Notes: generated by a model not told the origin, from the sequence alone. A stretch of 64,000 nucleotides of DNA from SAR324 cluster bacterium (GCA_015231885.1 JADGAT010000004.1:48199-112198); one strand, 5' to 3'. Counted from the stretch's first letter, positions 1-9,816 are shown. Program-made: numbers and translations.

Positions 1-1053
1 TCCGGGATAGTGGTAATTCAGGTTGCGGATTTCCAATCCTGTGCCAAACAGAGAATGGGACTCTTTGGCAGGGAGTGAAGGGATCTTATGGAAATGACTT
101 TCTTCTTTCATGATGGTCTGCACACTTTCCAGTCCCACCATCCCCTGCTGAAGCATCGTACTCACCCATCCCAATCCCATCAAAGGCATGGTCAGTAAAC
201 CCGCATAGGTGATAAAGGCTGTCAATTCCCCAATAGTGAATTGTTCTTCAATGACAAAAATACCGCCAACCAGCAAAATGAGGGTTTTGAGAATATTTTC
301 CATATTGTTCAAAACCGAGATCAGAAACGAACGTACCCAGGAAATATTCAAAGAGCGTTTGAGCATTTCCTTATTTTCTTTGTCAAACTCGTTCTCTACC
401 CATCGTGCCATCCCAAAACTTTTGATCACATCAATTCCTGATAAAGCAGAAACGGTGAACCCGGAAAGATCCTGCAGGGCTACCATCCGTTCCCGCATGT
501 TTTTCACAAGATAGCGCATTCCGATCCGGACTATGGTAAAGACCAATATGATGGGAATCACACAGTAGAGAGTCAAGCGAGGCGAGAGCTTCCACATCAT
601 GAACGGGGTCAGGGAAAGGGCAGAGATAATGTTGAAAGCCTGCATCATGGCAAAGCCGCAAAGCAGGCGGATGCCGTTGACATCATTATTGAGCTTCGAG
701 ATGACAGTACCCGAAGGATTTTTGTCATGATAATCTTTTTGCAGCTCCATCAGCTTGGCGAACATGTCATTTTTGATCTCACACTCAATGGCACGTCCTG
801 GCGTGAAAAAGAATATCCGTGATAAGGTGCGAATGACAATCATACTGATGGCCAGTCCCATGATAGTCATGATGTATTCTGCCAAAAGCTCTTCATTCTG
901 AGCCAGCTGATCAGAAAGGAGATCCATGCTCTTTTGGATGTATTCCGGGATAATCACGGCAACCCAGTTTGTCACCACAATAAAAAATACCCCAAGAGCA
1001 TAAGACAAGGTGTGAGCGCGGATGTATTTCAATAAAAATGAAATTTTCTCCAT
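1..1053 (-). CDS. ABC exporter (permease-ATPase fusion), 5' part only
   Basis: I translated this by hand from the ATG at 1053 on the minus strand. The 351 visible codons run off the left edge. Residues 1-320 form a type I ABC exporter membrane domain with several hydrophobic spans (for example residues 12-32) and an intervening loop containing SKLNNDVNGIR. The last visible residues (EIRNLNYHYPG) are the first strand of the nucleotide-binding domain, so the Walker motifs lie outside the window. It resembles MsbA/MdlB-type half-transporters of the inner membrane, but the substrate cannot be read from this part. An in-frame stop lies a few codons upstream of the chosen ATG, and no Shine-Dalgarno is visible. 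The gene may follow the two DUF3015 genes, separated by a hairpin. Confidence 0.85.
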   Translation of the reverse strand, partial: MEKISFLLKYIRAHTLSYALGVFFIVVTNWVAVIIPEYIQKSMDLLSDQLAQNEELLAEYIMTIMGLAISMIVIRTLSRIFFFTPGRAIECEIKNDMFAKLMELQKDYHDKNPSGTVISKLNNDVNGIRLLCGFAMMQAFNIISALSLTPFMMWKLSPRLTLYCVIPIILVFTIVRIGMRYLVKNMRERMVALQDLSGFTVSALSGIDVIKSFGMARWVENEFDKENKEMLKRSLNISWVRSFLISVLNNMENILKTLILLVGGIFVIEEQFTIGELTAFITYAGLLTMPLMGLGWVSTMLQQGMVGLESVQTIMKEESHFHKIPSLPAKESHSLFGTGLEIRNLNYHYPG

Positions 1054-1083
1054 TGATGAGGAGGATACGGGTCAATTTTAATG

Positions 1084-1110
1084 GTGACAGAGGCATGCGA
1101 CCTCTGTCAC
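1084..1110 (-). terminator. Perfect 10-bp hairpin between DUF3015 gene and ABC exporter
   Basis: GTGACAGAGG (1084-1093) is perfectly complementary to CCTCTGTCAC (1101-1110) across a 7-nt loop. It sits downstream of the minus-strand DUF3015 gene ending at 1133 and about 30 bases before the ABC exporter start. No run of T follows it on the minus strand, so it may be a weak or factor-dependent terminator, or an mRNA-stabilising or processing hairpin rather than a classical intrinsic terminator. Confidence 0.5.
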
Positions 1111-1132
1111 AAAATCATGAGAACGGTAGGAC

Positions 1133-1621
1133 TTATGAAACTTTACAAAGAGAGGCCAGTGCTGGTTTCTTGATCATGTCTTGTTTGATTTTTTGAAGAA
1201 AGGCTTTTCCTGTTTCCTGATCCTGAACCTTTTCTTTAAAAATTTGATCAAAATTCGATTGGAGCAATTGAGCAAGCGCTCCATGTGCTTCAGGAGAGCA
1301 ATCCATCAATTCAGCCAACCCCGTTAAATAAGGGCCTTCTCCTCTGGCAGCATCTTCTTCCAGATTGATATACGTTTTTGTGATATAAAACTCCTGTAAT
1401 TTTTCCTTTTGAACAACACCGCTAAAATCGCATCCAGAGGTTTGCGTAACGACGGATGTTATATGAGATGTGCCATTGGTGGTATAGGCAAATGTTTGTG
1501 AAACGATACTTTTGTCTTTTAAAACGGTGGAACCCAGCCCACAGTCCGCATAACTCGCAAATGCTGATGTCGAGTAAGTGAATAAGGATACAATCAATAA
1601 CAGTAAAATTCTTTGAATCAT
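1133..1621 (-). CDS. DUF3015 family secreted protein (copy 1)
   Basis: This is a 162-residue protein with a signal peptide at residues 1-22 (hydrophobic core ILLLLIVSLF, then AFA). The mature part begins with the family's conserved CGLGSTVL, followed by a segment with Thr/Ser-rich strands and a second conserved Cys (TSGCDFSG). These features match DUF3015, a periplasmic or surface family of unknown function that is often present in tandem copies. A third and fourth Cys (MDCSPE and the near-C-terminal SLCKVS) suggest two disulphides in the exported form. It lies 31 bp downstream of a paralogue in the same orientation, so the two are probably co-transcribed. The function is unknown. Confidence 0.85.
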   Translation of the reverse strand: MIQRILLLLIVSLFTYSTSAFASYADCGLGSTVLKDKSIVSQTFAYTTNGTSHITSVVTQTSGCDFSGVVQKEKLQEFYITKTYINLEEDAARGEGPYLTGLAELMDCSPEAHGALAQLLQSNFDQIFKEKVQDQETGKAFLQKIKQDMIKKPALASLCKVS

Positions 1622-1652
1622 CTTTTCCTCCGAAAATTATATTCATATTTAT

Positions 1653-2147
1653 TTAAGAAACGCGTTGACACTGGTTTTGAAGACTTGGGTGGTCAAGGAT
1701 GTTGGTGATGGTTTGTAAAAATGTTTCGATGCGTTGTTCTCGATTGCCTTGTTCTACAAAAATTTGTTCGTACTTTTGCTGTGATAATTGAACAAACTCA
1801 GGTTTTGCATCCACAGAACATCCCATTACTTCAATCAATGAATTCAAATACGCCCCATCTCCTTTGGCGATTTCTTCTTCCAGATTAGTATAGGTCTGAC
1901 TGATGAACATTTTTTGTTGTTCAACTTTAACAATACCCGAGTTGGAACAGCCTAATGTGCCTGTTGAAATAGCAAACAAGTTGGTTATTCCAAAGGAACT
2001 GTCCGTGATAGTGGCTACAGTTTGTGATAGTAAACCATTACTGCCTTGAAGCACGGTTGGTCCTAAACCGCACGAATTTTTTGCGCTAGCACTCATGGGT
2101 ACTAAAATGAATACTAATAACACAATGAATCGGCATATATTCTTCAT
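1653..2147 (-). CDS. DUF3015 family secreted protein (copy 2)
   Basis: This 164-residue paralogue of the downstream gene has an N-terminal signal peptide (residues 1-22, ending SASA). It has the same landmarks: CGLGPTVL, TLGCSNSG, a YTNLEEEIAKGDGAYL segment matching YINLEEDAARGEGPYL in the neighbour, a MGCS Cys, and a C-terminal Cys. The shared positions of all four cysteines argue for duplication of one fold with two disulphides. It is the first gene of the pair. The 257 bp upstream (2148-2404) separate it from a divergently transcribed gene and presumably hold both promoters. The biochemical role of the family is not established. Confidence 0.85.
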   Translation of the reverse strand: MKNICRFIVLLVFILVPMSASAKNSCGLGPTVLQGSNGLLSQTVATITDSSFGITNLFAISTGTLGCSNSGIVKVEQQKMFISQTYTNLEEEIAKGDGAYLNSLIEVMGCSVDAKPEFVQLSQQKYEQIFVEQGNREQRIETFLQTITNILDHPSLQNQCQRVS

Positions 2148-2404
2148 ATATTTCCTTTCACGTTAAGGTAAAAATTCTTTTTGATCCAACAACCCTCATG
2201 CATTAGAAGATCATCGCCCGCATAAGGTTCAAAAACAATTCGTTTCTCATTCAAATGAGTCGAAAAACAAACCCTGCACTGGAAAATCCGTCAACGTATT
2301 GAGCGAAAGAAAGATGTTTCATCTTGATTTGAGTGCACAGGCTTATAGAATGCAATTGTCATGCTGAGAACACAAAATCAAGCCAAAGTCTATTTTTTGC
2401 TGAT

Positions 2405-4294
2405 ATGAAACGTTTTATCTCTGGAATTATTCTCATCTTGTTTAGTTTTCCATCTTTTCTCCAAGCAGAGAATTTTTTTACGTATCTGGAAAATCTTCAA
2501 AAAATTGCACAACAAAGAAAATTGTATGAAAAACAACAGTGGCTGCGCTTACTCCATTACACTCCATTGAAAGTGGAGGGTGAGAGTGAAATCGGAGACC
2601 CTCGTTTTTTTAATGCCCGTGATGGAGCAGACCATCCAGCACATGAATTGTATGAAACTCTGGAAGCCATTTTTGATCCGGTGTTTGAGCGAGGGAATGG
2701 CCATGGCATTTGTCGTTTCCCTGCGCGTTTTTATTGGCTCAATCAGCAGCTGCACTTTGATCCTCAGTACTTACCACCAGTTGATTGCAGAAGTTACAAT
2801 GCCTGGCGAAAACTGATTGCTGCGAAATCGGTCAGTGTTGTTTTTGCTTCCTCGTACATGGGAAACCCTGCTTCTGTTTTTGGACACACCTTTCTGAAAT
2901 TCAACCAAAAAAAAAGAAATCCTTCGCTGAATTTATTGGCCCATGTGGTCCAGTTCCAGGCCATTGTTGATGATCAAATTGGTGTGCTTTATGCGTTGAA
3001 AGGGTTGTTTGGCGGGTATGACGGTTATTATGCCCTCAACCCGTACTATACTCCCATTCTTTCAAATATCGAATTTGAGGACCGCAGTATTTGGGAATAT
3101 GAATTGAATTTGACTACAGAGGAACTGGAGATCCTGATCATGCACAGCTGGGAAATGGCGAACTCTTACATCCCCTATTATTTTACTTTGGAGAATTGCA
3201 GCTATCGCACTTTAGAATTAATAGAAATTGCGGCACCTCAGTATCCGTTGAAATCCCCTTATCATTTATGGGCTATTCCTGCAACGACTGTACGTGATGT
3301 GATCGATCAAAAAGGATTGTTTGCAAAAATGAATTATTTTCCTGCACGCACCAGGCAGCTTTTGCAAAAATTCAATACGCTCACGGATGCTGAAAAGGAC
3401 ATCTTACTCACACTTGTCGAACAACCCGAATGGGTTCAATCGGAAGCCTATTCTCTTTTACCTGACGAAAGAAAAGGGTTGATTCTGGATACGGCGCTTG
3501 ATTATTTACGCAGTCGCTTGAACGAAAACCAGGATGACCTGGAATCCGAAAAAAAGCGTCGGTATCTCCTGCGCGTACGCAGCCGTTTGAAAAACGTGAT
3601 GCCTGCTCAATTACCACTAACTCAAGAAAAACCACTGCAGGATGGTCATTCTGCGAACCGAGTCCGATTGGGAATTGGCGGCAACAGAGAAGGAGTTTTT
3701 CAAGAATTTGCGATTTGGCCGGCGTATCATGATATTTTAGCCGATGAGTCCGGCCATCTGGAAAATTCACAGTTGAGCGTATTGGATGTGAGAGTCCGAC
3801 GTTACCCCAATAATGAATGGACCATGCATCAACTGGATATGACCAATGTGATCAGTCTGACTCCTCTTAGTTTGATTCGGAGTGATTGGTCATGGCGTGT
3901 TAAAACCAGTGTGGAACCTTCTACAAAAAGAATGTGTCGTGTTTGCCGAAAAGTACTGGGGCAGGTTGGGCTGGGATACAGTTGGGAAATACATTATTGG
4001 AAAAAAGCAGTCTCCTACTTCATGGGAAATGTGACTGCGGAAGTGGACACAGCCTACCATTATGATTATATGATAGGAACTGGTATGTGGGGAGGTGTTT
4101 TGTTAGAATGGACACCTCAGTGGAAAAGCCATCTGGAAATTCAAACGACGCAGGGATTGTTGGGAGATCCTCACTATTATATTAACGGAAAAATACATCA
4201 AAGGTGGACCCTGAATCAAAATAAAGATTTACGAGTCGAATTGAATTTTGGGCATTTTGGAGAACTATTAATGGCCTTAAATTTCTATTATTGA
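2405..4294 (+). CDS. DUF4105 (Lnb N-terminal-like) exported protein
   Basis: This encodes about 629 residues from the ATG at 2405. I prefer that start over an upstream in-frame GTG at 2333 because it puts a clear signal peptide (MKRFISGIILILFSF, ending LQA) at the N-terminus. Residues 140-270 carry the DUF4105 signature: GNPASVFGHTFLKF near residue 155 and LENCSYRTLELIE near residue 262. In Lnb-type proteins these hold the His and Cys proposed to be catalytic. The C-terminal third (from about residue 400) is rich in aromatic, beta-prone sequence and may be a barrel. It is probably envelope located, with a hydrolase or peptidase-like role inferred from family resemblance only. Its stop codon overlaps the start of the next gene (TGATG), implying translational coupling. 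Confidence 0.8.
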   Translation: MKRFISGIILILFSFPSFLQAENFFTYLENLQKIAQQRKLYEKQQWLRLLHYTPLKVEGESEIGDPRFFNARDGADHPAHELYETLEAIFDPVFERGNGHGICRFPARFYWLNQQLHFDPQYLPPVDCRSYNAWRKLIAAKSVSVVFASSYMGNPASVFGHTFLKFNQKKRNPSLNLLAHVVQFQAIVDDQIGVLYALKGLFGGYDGYYALNPYYTPILSNIEFEDRSIWEYELNLTTEELEILIMHSWEMANSYIPYYFTLENCSYRTLELIEIAAPQYPLKSPYHLWAIPATTVRDVIDQKGLFAKMNYFPARTRQLLQKFNTLTDAEKDILLTLVEQPEWVQSEAYSLLPDERKGLILDTALDYLRSRLNENQDDLESEKKRRYLLRVRSRLKNVMPAQLPLTQEKPLQDGHSANRVRLGIGGNREGVFQEFAIWPAYHDILADESGHLENSQLSVLDVRVRRYPNNEWTMHQLDMTNVISLTPLSLIRSDWSWRVKTSVEPSTKRMCRVCRKVLGQVGLGYSWEIHYWKKAVSYFMGNVTAEVDTAYHYDYMIGTGMWGGVLLEWTPQWKSHLEIQTTQGLLGDPHYYINGKIHQRWTLNQNKDLRVELNFGHFGELLMALNFYY

Positions 4295-5157
4295 TGAATT
4301 GCTTTACCATGAAAATAAAAGACGCATTTTGGCTGCTTGTTTCCTTAGTATTGGCCTTGATTCCGGGTTGTAATCAGCTGTTTTACAATCCCACCTCCTT
4401 GGAATACTTGACGCCTAAACAACTTGGATTTGCTTATGAAAATGTTTATTTTCACAGCCAGGACGGCACTAAGCTCCATGGATGGTTCCTTCCAGCCCAA
4501 TCCGGTAATGCCAAAGGCACCATCATTCATTATCATGGCAATTCTGAAAATTTATCCCATTATTTTTTTCATGTATTCTATTTTGCGCAGCGCAGTTATA
4601 ATTTATTCATGTTTGATTACCGGGGGTATGGAAAGTCCAGTGGAGAAGCCACTCCTCAAGGAGTGTATGAAGATGCCATTGCGGCTTTGAATTATGTGAA
4701 AAACCGTCCTGATGTTCATCCGGACAAACTGATTGTCTTTGGGCAAAGTTTGGGAGGAGCACTGGCATTGAGGATGATGGGCGAAATCAAACCAGAAGGA
4801 ATTGTGGCTGTGGTGACGGAAGGAGCTTTTTATGCGTATCAGCAAATTGCAGAAGAAAAAATGCAGGAAGTGTGGTTCACGAAGTTGTTGAAGTACCCTC
4901 TGTCCCTGCTGTTATTTGATGATGATTATGCGCCTGCTCCTGTGATCAAAAATATTGCACCAGTACCTTTATTGATTGTTCACGGCACCCGGGATAATGT
5001 GGTGCCTTATCACCATGGGTCCCAGATTTTTAAAGCAGCTCAGGAACCTAAACAGATGTGGACGATTGACAATGGAAAACATGTACAAATGTTGACAAAG
5101 TACCGCAGCATTTATCGAGACCGTTTAATTGCTTTTTTTGACAGCCATGTGGATTAA
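4294..5157 (+). CDS. Alpha/beta hydrolase, probable lipoprotein (BEM46/ABHD13-like)
   Basis: The ATG at 4294 overlaps the preceding stop. A second ATG at 4309 starts directly at the signal sequence and is equally plausible. The N-terminus is hydrophobic and ends in a lipobox-like LIPGC, suggesting a lipid-anchored periplasmic protein. The fold is an alpha/beta hydrolase: an HYHGNSEN oxyanion-type strand-loop, the nucleophile elbow GQSLGG (Ser near residue 151), an acid in HGTRDNVVP (near 234) and a catalytic His in NGKHVQM (near 263). All three triad members are present. It is most like the BEM46/ABHD13 serine hydrolases, whose bacterial substrates are generally unknown. Coupling to the DUF4105 gene suggests a joint envelope role. 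Confidence 0.85.
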   Translation: MNCFTMKIKDAFWLLVSLVLALIPGCNQLFYNPTSLEYLTPKQLGFAYENVYFHSQDGTKLHGWFLPAQSGNAKGTIIHYHGNSENLSHYFFHVFYFAQRSYNLFMFDYRGYGKSSGEATPQGVYEDAIAALNYVKNRPDVHPDKLIVFGQSLGGALALRMMGEIKPEGIVAVVTEGAFYAYQQIAEEKMQEVWFTKLLKYPLSLLLFDDDYAPAPVIKNIAPVPLLIVHGTRDNVVPYHHGSQIFKAAQEPKQMWTIDNGKHVQMLTKYRSIYRDRLIAFFDSHVD

Positions 5158-5228
5158 ACTCTCTCGATATAACTCAATTCAATCAAGTATAAATAATTTT
5201 TTCCCTGACTTCATTTCAGAGGTTTGTC

Positions 5229-8200
5229 ATGCCGACTCTTTATTACTCCAATCACTTGGAAAATCTGGTGGTTTCCCTTGCTGAAAATTCTGGAGAAACA
5301 GATCCATTTGAGCCCATTTTTATCATTGTTCCCAACTTTAATTTACAAAAATGGCTTTCGTTGGAGTTGGCGCAGGTCAAAGGAGTTGTTGCCAATTATC
5401 GTTTTTTGCCTCTTGAGACAGCAATTGCCGAGGCCATCCTGGATCTTGATAAAGCAGTGCAGGAGCAAAGACCCTTGTCAAAAGAAAAGACTCTGCTCCG
5501 CCCCGTTCAGCTGCAGCGTTTGATTATCCAGACACTGACAGATGTCCTGCAAGAGACACAGGAGGGAGATGATGGGGTGTGGTCATCACTGAGGGTTTAT
5601 CTGCAGCACCATACGTCCCCTGAGGAATCCATGGAGAAGCGTCTGTTTCAGTTGTCTGCTCGCATCACTCGTCTATTCCAGGATTACAGTTACCATCGTC
5701 CCGATTTGCTACAGCAGTGGGAAAATGGGCAATTTTGTTTTTCGGAAACGATGGCCGCAGCAACAGAAAAGTGGCAGCGCCAACTCTGGCTGGAGTTGTT
5801 TGGTGACACCCCTCGTTCTTCCCTGGTGACATTGTCCCACCTGATTACTCATTACCATCCGGTTGTCCCTGCTGTCAAAAGCAAGCTGCATATTTTTGGA
5901 ATTTCTTATATCTCCCGGCTCCACCAGGAAGCCTTGTCCAAATTGGACTGCCAATATGATATCTTTGTCTATGCACTCAACCCCTGTATGGAATTTTGGG
6001 AAGATTTAAAGGCCGATTGGGAAGTGCGGCGTGAGGCACGTAAAAATATTCTGGTGTATCAAAAGGATCCCATCAGTATGGAAGAATTTGAAGCAGGAGG
6101 ATTGATCCAAAATGAAGAGGACACTCCTCTTCTTCAGGCATGGGGACGGCCTGGAAAGGAAAATATTCGCCTGCTCAACGAGTGGACAGGATGGGTTTTT
6201 ACAGAAAAATTTGTTGATCCACGACAGTCCGTTCCTCCCACTCTGCTGGAACAGGTTCAATATGATATTCTGGTACGCGAACCCAGGCGCCGTGAACCGA
6301 TGCATAAAAAGCAGGACGAGAGCATTGAGGTCATGGCCTGCCCCAATGTCCGCCGGGAATCAGAAATTGTTGCCAACCAGATATGGGACCTGGTGCAAAA
6401 AGATCCGACACTCAAATTCAATGACATTGCCGTGGTGGTGCCGGATATGGGAACCTACCAAGCTGATCTCGAATTGTGTTTTACCAAACTGCACCAGCTT
6501 CCTTACAGTTTGATTGATGGCACCGTTGATTCGGCAGGGCGCTTGGTGGAAGGATTTTTAAAGCTGCTCCAGCTGGGATTTAGCGAGTACAACCGTAAAG
6601 ATTTATTTGAGATTTTTTGCCATCCGAATTTTATGGCACGTTTTGAAAAGGACAATGTCGATGTGAGCCAGTGGCTGTCGTGGGCAGATGAATTGGGAAT
6701 TTTTTATGGCATCAATCGTGAGAAAAATAAGGAAGACGGATTTCATTATGTTAATAAGGATCTGTACAATTGGGAACAGGGATTCAAACGCTTGACACTG
6801 GGTATGTATCTCCAGCAGGAACAGGAGTGGAATCCTCTGATATATGCGGTGTCTGGGGATAAATATATGCCCGTTGCGCTGCACAGTTCCCAACATGATG
6901 AAGCCGTGCGCTTTATGGCCATTGTGCGCTCGTTGATTGCTGATACGAAAGACATGCCGGGCTGGAAAATGAGTGCCACAGCATGGGGACGGTACCTGGC
7001 ACTCCTCGTAAAAACCTACCTAGGGCCTATCGATGCTTCGGAAGATTCGATATTTCGTAATATTCTCAATAGCCTGTCGGATTTGGAAGCACTTGATCAG
7101 GTTTGTGCGGATCCTGATAAAGAGATGCTGAGTTATCGAATTGTCTATGACTTTGTAAAGCAGCATCACAGTCAAATTTCCATCAAACGAGGATTTTATT
7201 TGGCAGATGGGGTAACCATTGCTTCTTTTTTACCAATGCGTCCGATTCCCTTTCAGGCACTGTTTGTGATGGGACTCGGCGAAGGGGTGTTTCCCAGGCT
7301 GCTTAAAAAAGACAACCTAGACTTACGGGAAGCTCCGGTGCCTTTGAAAAGTCGAGTGTTGGGAAAACATTTCAGGGAACGGAGCATTGGTGATGTTTCC
7401 AATGCGGAACGCGACAAATACATGTTTCTCGAAGCTCTGATTTCTACTCGAAAATACCTGTGCTTGAGCTATGTCTCACGGAATATCCATTCCGATGACC
7501 TGCTGGAACCTTCATCGATTCTGCAGACCTTACTCGGTGTGATCGAATCTCAATATTTACCAGCCGATGAAAAATTTATTCCCCAGTCCTACCCTCTGAA
7601 AGGGTATTCTCTTCAACATTTTCCCGAATTGGCTTCAGAGGCTCATAATGCGCGGGGGGGGCTTGTCAACTACGATGTCCATGCTTTCCGGCAAGCACGT
7701 GCGTTGCAGCTGCGTAAACAATTAGAAGATAATTTGAGCAATCACTTTCATAGGTCGGTAGCTCTCTCGAAAGAACGGCTGCTGCATCAGGCCAGGAAAT
7801 GGCAAATTACCAGTGATGTGTCCGCTCATTCCCAAGAACTACTAACTGAGACTGAAGCAGATGAACTGGAAACCATTCCTCTTTATTTTTCCCAGATCCG
7901 GGCTTTTCTAGAATGTCCGCTGCAGTCAACAGCGCGTCGTAAATTGGGAATCATGGAAGAAGACGAAGAAGATCGTTCCGAATTGATTGACGAGCCCTTT
8001 GAAACACCGTTTTTACAGGAAAATGTACTCCTCAAAACAGTATTTGCTCATGCCGTGGAGAAAAAAAATCCGGATTGGGCGACACTGTATGAAAAACATG
8101 CAGAAATTTTTGAACTGCAGGGAAAGATGCCAACTGGTGAATTCAAGGAATGGAACAGGACTCGTCATCTCCGGCAGCTGGAAGGCTGGCAGGAAAATTT

Positions 8201-8891
8201 ACAGCAAGCGATGGCCCCCCAGCAATCCTGGTCGAAGTTGGTAGAAGGTGCTCAGATTTTCCGTTTTGGGCGTCCTCTGGAAGGAGAAAAATATTTTGAG
8301 ACCCAAACCATTTTTTCTCCAATTTCTTTGGAAATTCAGAGGCTCACTGGTAAATCGGTCAAAATTGAACTGCAAGGCAATACGCAATGGTGTATTCCGC
8401 GGAGTGAATGCTGGTATTCCATTTATTTGAGCAACCACACCAAACAATTGTCAACACGACATTTTCTGCGCGGTTTCCTGGATATGGTTTTTTTATCAGC
8501 ATCCGGGCAGGCTCCTTCTGCATCTACTATGCAAAGTTTGCTGATGCCTGCCGCCGCTGGAGAGCATCAAAGACAAACCCTGAAGGTTTTCAGTCAGGAA
8601 AAAAGCCAGGACTACCTCTGTCAACTTATTGGAGAGATGCTGGATGCCAATTATGCGTTTTTGATGCCCATTGAAGCCATTATGACGGTTTGCAAGAAGC
8701 AAATCCCTGATTCTGAAGAGAATTTTCAGCAAATGCTGAACCAGGAAATTCAGAAACTCGTTGACAATCCTCGCTCCTCCTTCAGTTCCAAATGGGGTCC
8801 TGTTCAGGATCTTTCTTCTTTTGGGCCTCCTTCCCAGGCCTACTCCCTTTTCCAAAAACGATTTTCACCTTATTTTGAAACTTTGGCTTGA
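5229..8891 (+). CDS. recC: RecC-like exodeoxyribonuclease V gamma subunit
   Basis: This 1220-residue protein starts with the RecC pattern: short strand, YYSNHLENLV, then DPFEPIFIIVPN and QKWLSLELAQ. Later landmarks are a UvrD-like region with PIPFQALFVMGLGEGVFPR (around residue 680) and a C-terminal remnant nuclease segment with YFSQIRAFLECPLQ (near 890). In RecBCD, RecC binds the unwound strand and recognises Chi. Its helicase and nuclease folds are inactive, which fits the absence of a Walker A motif here. It is about 100 residues longer than E. coli RecC. The start has a reasonable ribosome site (AGAGG, 6 nt spacing). No recB or recD lies next to it, which is unusual: the next gene is a ParB-like gene on the other strand. 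Confidence 0.85.
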   Translation: MPTLYYSNHLENLVVSLAENSGETDPFEPIFIIVPNFNLQKWLSLELAQVKGVVANYRFLPLETAIAEAILDLDKAVQEQRPLSKEKTLLRPVQLQRLIIQTLTDVLQETQEGDDGVWSSLRVYLQHHTSPEESMEKRLFQLSARITRLFQDYSYHRPDLLQQWENGQFCFSETMAAATEKWQRQLWLELFGDTPRSSLVTLSHLITHYHPVVPAVKSKLHIFGISYISRLHQEALSKLDCQYDIFVYALNPCMEFWEDLKADWEVRREARKNILVYQKDPISMEEFEAGGLIQNEEDTPLLQAWGRPGKENIRLLNEWTGWVFTEKFVDPRQSVPPTLLEQVQYDILVREPRRREPMHKKQDESIEVMACPNVRRESEIVANQIWDLVQKDPTLKFNDIAVVVPDMGTYQADLELCFTKLHQLPYSLIDGTVDSAGRLVEGFLKLLQLGFSEYNRKDLFEIFCHPNFMARFEKDNVDVSQWLSWADELGIFYGINREKNKEDGFHYVNKDLYNWEQGFKRLTLGMYLQQEQEWNPLIYAVSGDKYMPVALHSSQHDEAVRFMAIVRSLIADTKDMPGWKMSATAWGRYLALLVKTYLGPIDASEDSIFRNILNSLSDLEALDQVCADPDKEMLSYRIVYDFVKQHHSQISIKRGFYLADGVTIASFLPMRPIPFQALFVMGLGEGVFPRLLKKDNLDLREAPVPLKSRVLGKHFRERSIGDVSNAERDKYMFLEALISTRKYLCLSYVSRNIHSDDLLEPSSILQTLLGVIESQYLPADEKFIPQSYPLKGYSLQHFPELASEAHNARGGLVNYDVHAFRQARALQLRKQLEDNLSNHFHRSVALSKERLLHQARKWQITSDVSAHSQELLTETEADELETIPLYFSQIRAFLECPLQSTARRKLGIMEEDEEDRSELIDEPFETPFLQENVLLKTVFAHAVEKKNPDWATLYEKHAEIFELQGKMPTGEFKEWNRTRHLRQLEGWQENLQQAMAPQQSWSKLVEGAQIFRFGRPLEGEKYFETQTIFSPISLEIQRLTGKSVKIELQGNTQWCIPRSECWYSIYLSNHTKQLSTRHFLRGFLDMVFLSASGQAPSASTMQSLLMPAAAGEHQRQTLKVFSQEKSQDYLCQLIGEMLDANYAFLMPIEAIMTVCKKQIPDSEENFQQMLNQEIQKLVDNPRSSFSSKWGPVQDLSSFGPPSQAYSLFQKRFSPYFETLA

Positions 8892-8969
8892 GTGGTCGCT
8901 TTATAATCCCATTTTCAATAGTTCAGACAATTTTTTTTGGTACGGTTTAGAAAAAATAGACAAGAATAT

Positions 8970-9788
8970 TCAAGAGACGAGTTCATCAATCAGACCAGGA
9001 AAAGCATTTTTGACAAGCTCCAGATGATCTTCGTTGAAACTTTTTCCTTCCAGTACAAGGATGAGCGATAGCAGCGTTTCATTATCTATTTTATAGCTCT
9101 GGGCCTTTTTAGTTTCCATTTTTCGAGCAATATTCTTTTTAGCCGTTCTAAAAGTCAGGGGTTTTTTAATCGGCTGGGGTTTCGATCCGCCCGCTGAAAG
9201 TGCCTTAAGTTCCGTTTCAAGAATCTTTCTTTCATTACCGGCAGGCGCATTGAGAACGGCTCGACAAATTGATTTAGCCCGGGCCCAGGATAACTTTCCA
9301 TCTTCAAGAAGTTTTCTGAGTCGGTGATCCATTCCCGGAGCATAACGGATAATATCTTCTATCCATGAGACGCTCCTGTCTATAAATTCCGATATCCTCT
9401 CCGTCGACCAGTTCGCATTATTCAGATAGATCACAATATCGAAAAAATCCGTTATCTTTGTGTCCACTCTGTCTGCATTGAGTTTAAGGTTCAGGGCTTT
9501 GATTTCGTCAAATTCTCCGCTCACGACTCTGATATCTACTCTGTCAAAATAACCAGGATTCTTTTTTCTTATACCGTTAATAGCAGCGAGACGATGGAAT
9601 CCACCTATCAAATAAAACTCATGCGGTTTCTTTTCCCATACGACAAGAGGTTCGAGGAGCCCATTTTTCAAGATATCCTCTTCATAGTGGGAAACTTTCT
9701 GCAGGTTCAAGGCTCTATGATTGCTGATATCGGGATGTGACTGAATTTTGTGAATTTCCGTATATTCATATCTCTTTGTTGTAAGCAT
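8970..9788 (-). CDS. ParB/Spo0J-like N-terminal domain protein
   Basis: This 272-residue protein has a ParB-type N-terminal domain: an opening strand (EIHKIQSHPDIS), YEEDILKNGLLEPLVVW, and a box II-like IGGFHRLAA with the Gly-x-x-Arg core expected for nucleotide contact in ParB CTPases. A helical middle (residues 110-170, NWSTERISEFIDRSVSWIED) looks like the ParB helix-turn-helix region. The C-terminus is basic, then acidic. There is no ParA partner nearby and no visible parS-like palindrome, so chromosome partition is not supported. Stand-alone ParB-domain proteins also occur on mobile elements and as regulators. It lies opposite to and between recC and recJ, which suggests insertion. I cannot name a function. 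Confidence 0.75.
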   Translation of the reverse strand: MLTTKRYEYTEIHKIQSHPDISNHRALNLQKVSHYEEDILKNGLLEPLVVWEKKPHEFYLIGGFHRLAAINGIRKKNPGYFDRVDIRVVSGEFDEIKALNLKLNADRVDTKITDFFDIVIYLNNANWSTERISEFIDRSVSWIEDIIRYAPGMDHRLRKLLEDGKLSWARAKSICRAVLNAPAGNERKILETELKALSAGGSKPQPIKKPLTFRTAKKNIARKMETKKAQSYKIDNETLLSLILVLEGKSFNEDHLELVKNAFPGLIDELVS

Positions 9789-9816
9789 ATCTTATTACTA
9801 TGGATGGAAGTTAAAA

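Noticed and set aside
5229..8891. AddB instead of RecC for the 1220-residue protein
   Set aside because: The N-terminal pattern is RecC-like and no Walker A motif is present, whereas AddB keeps one.
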